DNA from: Paracoccaceae bacterium
GTDB lineage: Bacteria; Pseudomonadota; Alphaproteobacteria; Rhodobacterales; Rhodobacteraceae
Direction of reading: 5' to 3'
DNA length: 64,000 bases
Assembly (NCBI GenBank): GCA_018607905.1
Contig: JABBAP010000025.1
Location: 1-64,000, forward strand
Part shown: positions 29,401 to 36,929 of the stretch, piece after piece
Position numbering within the stretch: the stretch's first letter is position 1
Layout of the letters: each line of letters opens with the position of its first letter
Notes under the pieces: generated by a model
Seen by the model: the letters and a program-made list of their open reading frames with translations, nothing else
Database searches by the model: none
Told to the model about the DNA's origin: nothing
Program-made: the position numbers and the translations under genes

Positions 29401-30517
29401 TGGCGGCAGGGGCAACGTAATAATCCCAAGGCGTCGTGTAACGCCCTGCAAAGGGAATGCCCGCTTGGGTCATTTCCAAGCCCAAAACCTGCGACATGAA
29501 ACAGCTTCGCCGATCGTAACAAGCTGCAATGGTTGGTTTTATTTCCAATGCGGCGACCCGTTCTTTTAATTCGGATGTTGACAAGGCCCGCACCGGAATG
29601 TTGATCGCGCCTGGCAGATGACCGGCCGCAAAATCTTTGGGATATCGCGTATCCACAATCTGAATATCACCCGTTTCCATCAAGCCCAGAAAGTCCTTGC
29701 TGGTTAGAAGGGTTTCTTTGTTTGGGAATGTCGGTAGCGCACGTAATTCTGAAAGAGTTTTGACATTTGCATCACTAAAGGGGCGGCCCTCGACGATCCA
29801 TTTCTCAATACCGCCTGCAACAAAACGACAGTCGATCCCCATCGCTGCCAACTTCCCACAGGTTTCGGAACTGCGATTGCCATTATGGCAAAACAAAACG
29901 ACCGATTTGCCTGCTAAATCTAGGTTTTTGTTTAAAAAATCTGGATATCGAACGTGTGTTGCACCGGGCAAACTCCCCATTGCGTGTTCCCCAGTTTCGC
30001 GAACATCAAATAAAATTGGTCGGGTTGCGGGTGTTGATTGCAGCCAACTGGCCAAATCTTCTGTGGTTAAGGCCAACGCGCTTTTTTGTTGCTTTGAAAA
30101 GCTGGTTTCTTTTAATGAATCGTCTTTTATGACTGTGCCTTTGAATTGCGCTGGTCGCACTAAAGTGGCCTGCATTCTTTGCAGTTCAGTGGATTTGGCT
30201 GTTCTGTACTGCGAATAATTTAAAGTTGCGAGCCCGAGGATGAATAGAACGAAAACAAAAATCACCTTTCCAGATGTTCGCGTTGACCCCGTTAGGTTAA
30301 TTCCAAATTTCCGTGCGAATAACGCTGCGGCTCCTGAAACAAAAGCAAACCCGACCGCAAAGACTTGGGACAAAGAAGAAACAGACCCGATCACCAACTC
30401 GGGCGAGGGAATGGCCATAGCTGTTTGTGGGAAAAAAATGGCAGCAAAAGCCAAGAAACATAAAACTGGCAATTTGATTGACGGGGAAGGGATTTCGTTT
30501 CGACTGCTTATGCACAT
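26486..30517 (-). CDS. large multidomain fusion: signal peptide/TMs + tandem rhodanese + YidC/Oxa1-like insertase core + ATP-grasp (PPDK_N-like) + phosphohistidine domain (PEP-synthase/rifampin-phosphotransferase-like)
   Basis: single uninterrupted frame (open from 30562; likely start M16 at 30517: MCISSRNEIPSPSIKLPVLCFLAFAAIFFPQTAMA). Rhodanese loops CHNGNRS and CYDRRSC; YidC-like ALISRILILPIAIKSERDQILTAKHADALADIKSRLAKDPTRKARAIQHFYADKGMTPMRNLMALAFLPLMM; ATP-grasp AVRSSASGEDGADKSFAGIFDSVLHV...WAYKDGAFFIVQSRDIT; linker EVLPRPTPLS; His domain SEVGGWLSHMSIVAREHN. Confidence 0.93.
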   Translation of the reverse strand: MCISSRNEIPSPSIKLPVLCFLAFAAIFFPQTAMAIPSPELVIGSVSSLSQVFAVGFAFVSGAAALFARKFGINLTGSTRTSGKVIFVFVLFILGLATLNYSQYRTAKSTELQRMQATLVRPAQFKGTVIKDDSLKETSFSKQQKSALALTTEDLASWLQSTPATRPILFDVRETGEHAMGSLPGATHVRYPDFLNKNLDLAGKSVVLFCHNGNRSSETCGKLAAMGIDCRFVAGGIEKWIVEGRPFSDANVKTLSELRALPTFPNKETLLTSKDFLGLMETGDIQIVDTRYPKDFAAGHLPGAINIPVRALSTSELKERVAALEIKPTIAACYDRRSCFMSQVLGLEMTQAGIPFAGRYTTPWDYYVAPAAKPHVAAWLNQQNISMWQTAINWLAGVMVLVSKSIGVVSVIVILALISRILILPIAIKSERDQILTAKHADALADIKSRLAKDPTRKARAIQHFYADKGMTPMRNLMALAFLPLMMLGLSATEEMGKALGTPMLWVQNIGLPDASFAMPLLFSLLAGIYLHWAVAKTKRQAVLWWVIGAPLLFGLVFQLSFAGNLYLCVALLLLLAQRAYVTGIMKQVVDIARQAVRRWSVRTRWSGVVPLSHSESLSTAGNKSYRLSVMRNAGLPVPNGAVVRSDVIEHFGLMSGTQKEAFAAKIWLMIGQQPCAVRSSASGEDGADKSFAGIFDSVLHVKEDTLRTALETVIASFSSARANSYAADAPQGNDGNILVQQMVDAEYAGVLFTEDPTAPGLMMIELAKGTGDDLVSGRVTPETHRFGRFTKRAVSEEKPPFELAPLIALGDEIETLFGVPQDIEWAYKDGAFFIVQSRDITTLAIGTKDQQACVSEWKNIFADFADAPKEGVILEQDEMSEVLPRPTPLSFALMGEMWAPGGSLDLACRSLGVSYSVPEGKAGHLVNLFGKTFVDCQMKDQMALTLSSSKAKQMRKAAFKATDDFVDQTLPDFHQFLAPWRATDFTKMPLKANQTAFAVFRLKLVQDIYVEAEKINILAGFTMSQAQSFAAQNPQYQDRLRHAELAHSPTGLMRKCVRLKGNERETAALNELGHRAMFDYELSMPRYSETPDLLWPLLKSLRPTPEQASVDTGLDDPITLALALQDLKERAKHEALWLVHLLRQTLLAIGAQTGLGDLIFYLEVAEISELSEETAPALKAIAKRRRKHAKALKESQPKAVELSLFDCEILSAPDLQHRAGEDGDMRGNCVSGSTSTTGRVFVVDETQPVAADAFAGFHDGDVIVCNMVNPEWLPQIQRASAVLSEVGGWLSHMSIVAREHNLLMLVACKGLHQLQAGDQITVHVQGSIEMAEKEQTTLKKTG

Positions 30518-30748
30518 TTCAATGTCTCTTGTTATTTTGAATTGTATTAGAATTGGAAACATTGGTTATTTTGATGATTAATAGAGTGTTAACAAAAGCT
30601 TAAATTAACCATGTTAAGGCTATAGTTTGAAAATTTTATAAAAATTGTTTTGGTTTTGATCGGGTTTTTGCCCGTAATAGCCCAAGTTTTGCTCTGCGCT
30701 GGCACAGTCTTAAGGGTTTCTTCAAATCACCCTATTAGAGGAGGTGAT

Positions 30749-30778
30749 ATGCCCGAATTTTTGGGCGACACCATTTAA
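30749..30778 (+). CDS. possible 9-aa leader peptide MPEFLGDTI
   Basis: AGGAGGTGAT immediately before ATG; stop 13 nt before the ATG of the PhnD-like gene. Confidence 0.35.
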   Translation: MPEFLGDTI

Positions 30779-30791
30779 GCGAGGATGACCC

Positions 30792-31664
30792 ATGACCCAG
30801 ATAGCGATGTTATTGCGACCTTTGCGGGCAGCCCGCGTGTATGCCCTTTCTCTCATTGCTTACGTAGGCATGTCCGTTTCGGGCGTTGCGGAAACACAAT
30901 TGGTCTTTGGAACATATGCGGCGGACAAGCCGACCGAAACAGTGCGCCAGTTCAAACCCTTTTTATCGTTTCTGGAACGGGAATTGGCGGTGATGCTCGA
31001 TGAGCCAGTGACGATTAAGATGAAAATATCAAAGGAATATTCGGACAGTATTGATCAACTGGCGAGCGGGGCCGTGGATTTTGCACGGTTTGGCCCTGCA
31101 TCATATGTGACCGTAAAAATAAAAAACCAAGACACGCAAATTATCGCGATTGAGAGCAAAGGGGGGAAAAAGCGTTTTAAAGGTGTTATTGCAGTCCATA
31201 TTGATAGCCCACTCACGTCATTGGCTGACCTTTCCAATTTACGGTTCGCATTCGGGGACGAGTTGTCTACGATTGGGCGCTACCTTGCACAAAGTGAGCT
31301 GTTAGAAGCAGGTATTTCTGGGCAAGACCTAAGTCAGTTTGAATATCTTGGTCGACATGATCTCGTTGGAACCGCTGTTGGAAACGGCAGTTTTGATGCA
31401 GGCGCTCTGAAAGAAAGTACATTCAAGAAACTGGTCAAGAAAGGTGTTCCAATTCGGGCGTTGGTTAAATTTGACAATGTGACGAAGCCCTGGATCGCAA
31501 GCTCGCAAATGTCGCCTCAAATCCTAAACGCAATGCAGGCGATTATGCTCGATCCAAAAAACTTGGACGAAATGAAATCCATCGCGAAAAACGGTTTCTT
31601 GGCGGGCAGTGACGCAGATTACGATTTGATCCGCAAAGCAATGGCACGCAGCGAAAACTTTTAG
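30792..31664 (+). CDS. PhnD-like periplasmic substrate-binding protein (phosphate/phosphite/phosphonate family)
   Basis: signal peptide; LVFGTYAADKPTETVRQFKPFLSFLERELAVML; ASGAVDFARFGPASYV; LRFAFGDELSTIGRYLAQSELLEAGI. Confidence 0.87.
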   Translation: MTQIAMLLRPLRAARVYALSLIAYVGMSVSGVAETQLVFGTYAADKPTETVRQFKPFLSFLERELAVMLDEPVTIKMKISKEYSDSIDQLASGAVDFARFGPASYVTVKIKNQDTQIIAIESKGGKKRFKGVIAVHIDSPLTSLADLSNLRFAFGDELSTIGRYLAQSELLEAGISGQDLSQFEYLGRHDLVGTAVGNGSFDAGALKESTFKKLVKKGVPIRALVKFDNVTKPWIASSQMSPQILNAMQAIMLDPKNLDEMKSIAKNGFLAGSDADYDLIRKAMARSENF

Positions 31665-31685
31665 TCGGAACAGGACATCTAACAG

Positions 31686-33977
31686 ATGCAAAACTTCGGG
31701 ATTAAGACTCAGTTCGCCGTAATGATGGTGTTTGGGGCCATTTTGGTAACAACCCTCATTGGTTATTATCAGCGGCAACAAGAAACCAACCGGATGAATA
31801 CAGCCTTTACAGAACAAGCTGATGCAACGGTATCATTGCTTGGCGCTTTGATGTTGGAATCTATCGTTATTGAAGACGGTCCTGTGCTGGAGACGGCGGT
31901 AACGCAGGCCTTAAAGAGCAAACCCAAACTTCAAGCTATCAAGCTCTACGGATTTGATGGCGCTGTGTTGGCGGAACGTCAAAAATCTCGAATGGTTCCA
32001 GAAGCAGATCGGCTTGTGTTTGATCGCGATATTCTTGTTGAAGGAGAACCCTTTGGGCGTATGAAAGTTGTCTGGTCTACAACTGCTGACAAAGCTGCAA
32101 TTCGAAAAAATGTGCAGACAGTTCAAATAACCATTTTTTTGACAGTATTGGCGCTTTCGGTATTTTTCATAACGCTTGCCCATTTTTTGGCGTTGCGACC
32201 GCTTGAAAATATTCACACTAGAATGAGCGCAGTGATGTTGGGCGAAACCCACGAACGTAACCGACTCGACAGGTTTGTCAGTCGCGAGTTTCGGGCTTTG
32301 GATGCCTCAGTTTCGATCCTCCACGACACTATATTAGAGCGAGATAACCGAGAGAAAGAGCTCCTGTATGCCAAAGATCAGGCAGATCAGGCGAGCAAAA
32401 CTAAGTCAGAGTTTTTGGCAAATATGAGCCATGAAATTCGCACCCCGATGAATGGCGTCATCGGCATGAGTGAATTGATCTTAGAAACAGATCTTGATGA
32501 AGATCAACGGCTGTACGCAAGCACAATTTCAAAGTCCGGGACCGCGTTGTTGACGATCATCAATGACATTCTGGATTTTTCAAAAATCGAAGCCGGAAAA
32601 ATGCAGCTAGATCCAGAGTCCTTTGATCTGGAAAATGCGTTAGAAGACGTTGTCACTTTGCTTTCTGTAAAAGGCGCGCAAAAGAGCGTTGAGACAGCGT
32701 TGCGATATGATCCAACGCTTCCGCGATTATTTGATGGTGATGTGGGGCGTATCCGACAGGTGATTACGAACATTGCAGGGAATGCAGTAAAATTCACCAA
32801 CGAAGGATTTGTTAGCCTGGATATATCGGGCGAAAAAAATAAAGACGTATACGATATTTTTATCAAAATCACAGACACGGGAATTGGTATCCCAGAAGAT
32901 ATGATTGATCGAATTTTTAATGAATTTGAACAAGTAGATGGCGCATCTAATCGAAAGTTTGAAGGAACAGGCCTTGGGCTTGCGATTTCTACGCGTCTGA
33001 TAAAATTGATGGATGGTCAAATATCTGCAACGTCTGAAGTTGGCGTCGGTTCAGTTTTCACTATTTGTCTGCGACTTCCAGCATCAAAAGAAAGCACAAT
33101 AAGTGAAGTAGTCGAGCTTCCGGAACTAAAGGAATCCAAGGCCTTGTTGGTTGATGACCTCGCCATAAATCGCACAATCCTTTCAGAGCGGCTTGCTTGT
33201 TGGGGAATGAAATCGATTGTCGCAACAACCGGCGACGAGGGTTTGCATTTTTTAAGGTCAGCGGTGAAATCAAATGATAAAATAGATGTGATTATCACTG
33301 ACTATCAAATGCCCGGAATGGACGGCGAAGAATTTTGTCGCGCAGCGCGGGCAATCCCAAAATATGCTAATACACCGATCCTGGTTTTATCTTCGGTTGA
33401 TCAATCGATCACTACGACAATGAAACGTGAGATCGGGAATTGCGAACTGATGTTAAAGCCAGTTCGATCCAGCCTGTTACGAAGAAACATTTTGAAGCTT
33501 TTAGGGTCCATTACACCCTCTGAAAAAAAGGCTCTTATTGCTCCTAGCACTGCGGCTCTTGTATCTGACGCGCCGGGGCTTGTCGGGGATACCATTGAAC
33601 TCCTCGTTGCAGAGGACAATCGAACCAATCAACTCGTTGTTAAAACCATGCTGAAAGGGGCAAATGTAAAGTTGACCTTTGCTAACGATGGCGCGGAAGC
33701 GGTCAAACTCTATCAGGAACTCCGTCCCGATATGATTTTCATGGATATGTCGATGCCCGAAATGGACGGAGTCGAGGCTGCAAAATGGATTCGCGATATC
33801 GAAAAGGAAGAGGGGACACCTGAATGTCCAATTGTGGCATTAACGGCAAATGCGATGGCCCAAGATAGAGTGCGCTGTGAAGAGGCAGGAATGAACGATT
33901 TCTTGGCCAAGCCGATCAAAAAAGCTCAACTCATGGACGCATTACAAAAATGGAGCGATACCCAACAGGCTGCCTAA
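31686..33977 (+). CDS. membrane hybrid histidine kinase (HisKA-HATPase-REC-REC)
   Basis: two TMs around a sensor region; [26 protein letters not shown] (H box); [24 protein letters not shown]; two receiver domains ([30 protein letters not shown]). Confidence 0.94.
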   Translation: MQNFGIKTQFAVMMVFGAILVTTLIGYYQRQQETNRMNTAFTEQADATVSLLGALMLESIVIEDGPVLETAVTQALKSKPKLQAIKLYGFDGAVLAERQKSRMVPEADRLVFDRDILVEGEPFGRMKVVWSTTADKAAIRKNVQTVQITIFLTVLALSVFFITLAHFLALRPLENIHTRMSAVMLGETHERNRLDRFVSREFRALDASVSILHDTILERDNREKELLYAKDQADQASKTKSEFLANMSHEIRTPMNGVIGMSELILETDLDEDQRLYASTISKSGTALLTIINDILDFSKIEAGKMQLDPESFDLENALEDVVTLLSVKGAQKSVETALRYDPTLPRLFDGDVGRIRQVITNIAGNAVKFTNEGFVSLDISGEKNKDVYDIFIKITDTGIGIPEDMIDRIFNEFEQVDGASNRKFEGTGLGLAISTRLIKLMDGQISATSEVGVGSVFTICLRLPASKESTISEVVELPELKESKALLVDDLAINRTILSERLACWGMKSIVATTGDEGLHFLRSAVKSNDKIDVIITDYQMPGMDGEEFCRAARAIPKYANTPILVLSSVDQSITTTMKREIGNCELMLKPVRSSLLRRNILKLLGSITPSEKKALIAPSTAALVSDAPGLVGDTIELLVAEDNRTNQLVVKTMLKGANVKLTFANDGAEAVKLYQELRPDMIFMDMSMPEMDGVEAAKWIRDIEKEEGTPECPIVALTANAMAQDRVRCEEAGMNDFLAKPIKKAQLMDALQKWSDTQQAA

Positions 33978-34022
33978 ACCAATGCATCGGCTCGAAATTC
34001 ATCATTGGGCCTTGAAGAAAAT

Positions 34023-34096
34023 TGGAGCGGGTAGAGGGAATTGAACCCTCAACTTAAGCTTGGGAAGCTCGCGTGATACCTTTTCACCATACCCGC
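34023..34096 (-). tRNA. tRNA-Gly (anticodon CCC), CCA encoded
   Basis: revcomp GCGGGTATGGTGAAAAGGTATCACGCGAGCTTCCCAAGCTTAAGTTGAGGGTTCAATTCCCTCTACCCGCTCCA; 7-bp acceptor GCGGGTA/TACCCGC; T-arm GAGGG-TTCAATT-CCCTC; anticodon loop TTCCCAA. Confidence 0.94.
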
Positions 34097-34198
34097 CACA
34101 CTGACTGAGCTAAGCAAAACAGATTAATGGGTCAAGCATCTTTTGCCCCTAGAAACCGTCGAATAAGCTTCTTTAAAAACCAAATAGGAACGCCACCG

Positions 34199-34345
34199 AT
34201 GAATTGGATACTTATCATTATGATTGCAGGATCACCGACTGTCGTACCAGGTTTTCAAGATGATTGGGCCTGCAAAGCTGCTGGCAAAACAATCGTGAAA
34301 GACATTGGCGATACTGCGAAGTATTGGTGTTTTTCAACTTCATAA
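34199..34345 (+). CDS. small hypothetical protein (48 aa), hydrophobic N-terminus and Cys pair
   Basis: MNWILIIMIAGSPTVVPGFQDDWACKAAGKTIVKDIGDTAKYWCFSTS; no strong RBS. Confidence 0.4.
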   Translation: MNWILIIMIAGSPTVVPGFQDDWACKAAGKTIVKDIGDTAKYWCFSTS

Positions 34346-34361
34346 ATATCGGTTTTGGAAT

Positions 34362-36413
34362 TCACCCACGCCGTCTGCGACGCCGCCCAGATGTTCCATC
34401 GGCGCTACTACTGGCAGTGTTGAAATTTACATCCGGAAGGCTAACGATACTTTCCAAAATTGGAAAAGATTCAACGCTGTTTGGAATCGCACTCGCATTT
34501 ACAAAATGTTCTTGAAACCGCGGTTCGATTGCTGTCTCAATCTTATGGATTTCTCGCACAACTGCTTCGATCTCGCTCCTTGCCTGCTTATTCAGCAGTG
34601 CAATTCGTGCCCCGGTCCCAGCCGCATTGCCCGCGCTCGTGACTTTGTCCAACGGACAATCGGGGATCATTCCCAAAACCATGGCATGTTTGGGCGAAAT
34701 ATGGGCCCCAAACGCACCTGCAAGTACGATCCGATCGACTGTATCTACGTTAAATTTGTCCATCAACAATCGGGCCCCAGAATAGAGCGCGGCTTTGGCC
34801 ATTTGAATTTCGCGAATGTCACGGTTTGTGACCGTGATTTTTGGCCCACCTTCGGCTGACCCATCCCACACAAGATACGAATGGGTGCGCCCGTCTAGGA
34901 AACAACGCTCGGTCCCCGTTTGATCGGGCGATCCGATAAGCCCTGGGCCATCGACGATCCCGGCAATACGCATTTCGGCGACCAATTCAATAATGCCTGA
35001 CCCACAAATCCCAGTAATTCCAGACGACAAAATACTGGCATCAAAACCGTCTTCGTCGGACCAAATATCTGATCCAATTACACAAAAACGCGGTTCTTTG
35101 GTTACGGGATCAATTTCGACGTGCTCGATTGCGCCAGGGGCCGCGCGTTGGCCTGATGAAATCTGCGCACCTTCAAATGCTGGGCCAGTCGGGGAGGAGC
35201 AAGCGAGAACCTTTTCTCTATTCCCCAACAAAATTTCCGCGTTGGTTCCAACATCAACAACAAGCACCAAATCATCCGATTTATTAGGCGCCTCGGATAG
35301 CGCAACTGCGGCTGCATCTGCACCAACATGGCCTGCAATACACGGCAAGAAATATACGCGCGCAGCGGGGTGCAGGTTTAAATCCAACTCAATCGCGCGC
35401 AGCGAAATCGCATCTGACGTCGCCAAAGCAAACGGCGCTTGTCCCAATTCAAAGGGATCAACGCCAAGGAAAAGGTGGTGCATCACTGGATTGCAAACGA
35501 AAACAGCATCCACGATCAGGTCACGGTCAATTTCAGCCTCGGATGCAATGTTCACGAAAAGTGCATTCATGCCTTCACGCACAGCGCGGGTCATTTCCTC
35601 CGCTCCGTTTGGGTTCATCATTGAATAACTCACACGGCTCATCAGGTCTTCGCCAAAGCGAATTTGCGGGTTCATGATGCCCGAAGAGGCAACAACTTCA
35701 CCAGTTTGCAGATCGCACAAATGCCCCGCAATTGTGGTGGACCCCAGATCAACGGCCAATCCGTAAATTGTTCCGTCATAAAATCCGGGCCAAATGTGCA
35801 TGATCCGCGGTGAAAACATATCGTCGCCAAGGTGCACGGCACAGGTGACCTTCCATTCCCCTTTGCGCAAAATCGGCTGCATCGTTTGCAAAATGCGCAG
35901 ATCGGCCTCCAGATGCGGTAAATCCCATTGGTCCCGCAGTGCATCAACCAACCGTTCCAAATCACCCGATGGATCGTGCATATCGGGTTGCTGCACCTCC
36001 ACATAATACAGCTTCGTCGATGGATCCATCGTGATATCGCGCACTTCGGCCCGTTTGCGCACCACCTGTTTGTGCACTTGGCTTTCTGGGGGCACGTCGA
36101 TCACGACATTGCCTTGAATTTGCGCTTGGCACCCTAAACGGCGGCCATCAATCATGCTGCGTTTGGATTTATAGCGTTCTTCGACGGAGTTCCATTCGCT
36201 CAGCGCGTCTTTTTCGACGGTCACGCCGTGTTTTGAAAACTCGCCATATGCGGGTTGGATTTGGCATTTCGAACAAATCCCACGACCGCCACAAACGCTA
36301 TCAAGATCGACACCCAATTGACGTGCCGCAGTTAGGATCGGCGTGCCAACCGGAAAATTGCCACGTTTGCCAGACGGCGTGAAGATCACCATAGGATTGT
36401 TAGAATCGCTCAT
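34362..36413 (-). CDS. 2Fe-2S ferredoxin + ASKHA (DUF4445) protein, RACE/RamA-like reductive activator of corrinoid proteins
   Basis: N-term CGGRGICSKCQIQ 2Fe-2S motif; GLAVDLGSTTIAGHLCDLQTGEVVAS; VLVVDVGTNAEILLGN; C-term GRRRRRRG. Confidence 0.9.
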   Translation of the reverse strand: MSDSNNPMVIFTPSGKRGNFPVGTPILTAARQLGVDLDSVCGGRGICSKCQIQPAYGEFSKHGVTVEKDALSEWNSVEERYKSKRSMIDGRRLGCQAQIQGNVVIDVPPESQVHKQVVRKRAEVRDITMDPSTKLYYVEVQQPDMHDPSGDLERLVDALRDQWDLPHLEADLRILQTMQPILRKGEWKVTCAVHLGDDMFSPRIMHIWPGFYDGTIYGLAVDLGSTTIAGHLCDLQTGEVVASSGIMNPQIRFGEDLMSRVSYSMMNPNGAEEMTRAVREGMNALFVNIASEAEIDRDLIVDAVFVCNPVMHHLFLGVDPFELGQAPFALATSDAISLRAIELDLNLHPAARVYFLPCIAGHVGADAAAVALSEAPNKSDDLVLVVDVGTNAEILLGNREKVLACSSPTGPAFEGAQISSGQRAAPGAIEHVEIDPVTKEPRFCVIGSDIWSDEDGFDASILSSGITGICGSGIIELVAEMRIAGIVDGPGLIGSPDQTGTERCFLDGRTHSYLVWDGSAEGGPKITVTNRDIREIQMAKAALYSGARLLMDKFNVDTVDRIVLAGAFGAHISPKHAMVLGMIPDCPLDKVTSAGNAAGTGARIALLNKQARSEIEAVVREIHKIETAIEPRFQEHFVNASAIPNSVESFPILESIVSLPDVNFNTASSSADGTSGRRRRRRG

Positions 36414-36536
36414 ATCAGAAAGTCCCGCTCAGTCTCTTTTTGTCTGTCAAAACAATAGGCGAGTGCGTGCGAATGGAAAGCAGAACTGCGTCACATTTGA
36501 TCAATTTACGCCAATTATTATCGTTTTCTGGCCGAT

Positions 36537-36923
36537 TTAATCGGCAGCCGCGTAACCACCATCGGCATCATGGGTTTCCTCACCGCTTAGGGCAGGGGTG
36601 AACACGCAAACCAAACGTAAATCGCCTTTGGTTGCGGTAAGAATATGGCGTTCATGTCTGTCTAAAACATAGATTGTGCCAGCAGACAGCGGGAATACTT
36701 CGCCTGTTTCCACGTTTTTCACGGTACCTTCGCCTGCGATACAATAATTCGTTTCAACGTGGTTTTTATATTTAAGATCAAGAGTTTGCCCCTCAATCAC
36801 AAGGGTATCATGCAGCGAATACCCTAACCCGTCACGGGCAAGCAAAAGGCGACGGCTTTCCCAACCATCGCCTGTTGCGTGATCTTGCGATCCAATTACA
36901 TCTGTCAGTGATTTGACAATCAC
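36537..36923 (-). CDS. ectC: ectoine synthase (EctC)-family cupin
   Basis: MIVKSLTDVIGSQDHATGDGWESRRLLLARDGLGYSLHDTLVIEGQTLDLKYKNHVETNYCIAGEGTVKN...GTIYVLDRHERHIL. Confidence 0.88.
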   Translation of the reverse strand: MIVKSLTDVIGSQDHATGDGWESRRLLLARDGLGYSLHDTLVIEGQTLDLKYKNHVETNYCIAGEGTVKNVETGEVFPLSAGTIYVLDRHERHILTATKGDLRLVCVFTPALSGEETHDADGGYAAAD

Positions 36924-36929
36924 CGCTGG

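Noticed and set aside
30695-30715. TGGCAC element as a sigma54 -24 box upstream of the PhnD-like gene
   Set aside because: The matching TTGC -12 element is absent (TGGCAC-AGTCT-TAAG), and NtrC/NtrX here lack GAFTGA.
34023-34096. tRNA-Gly as an integration site for a genomic island
   Set aside because: No adjacent integrase and no repeated tRNA 3' end was noticed in the window.
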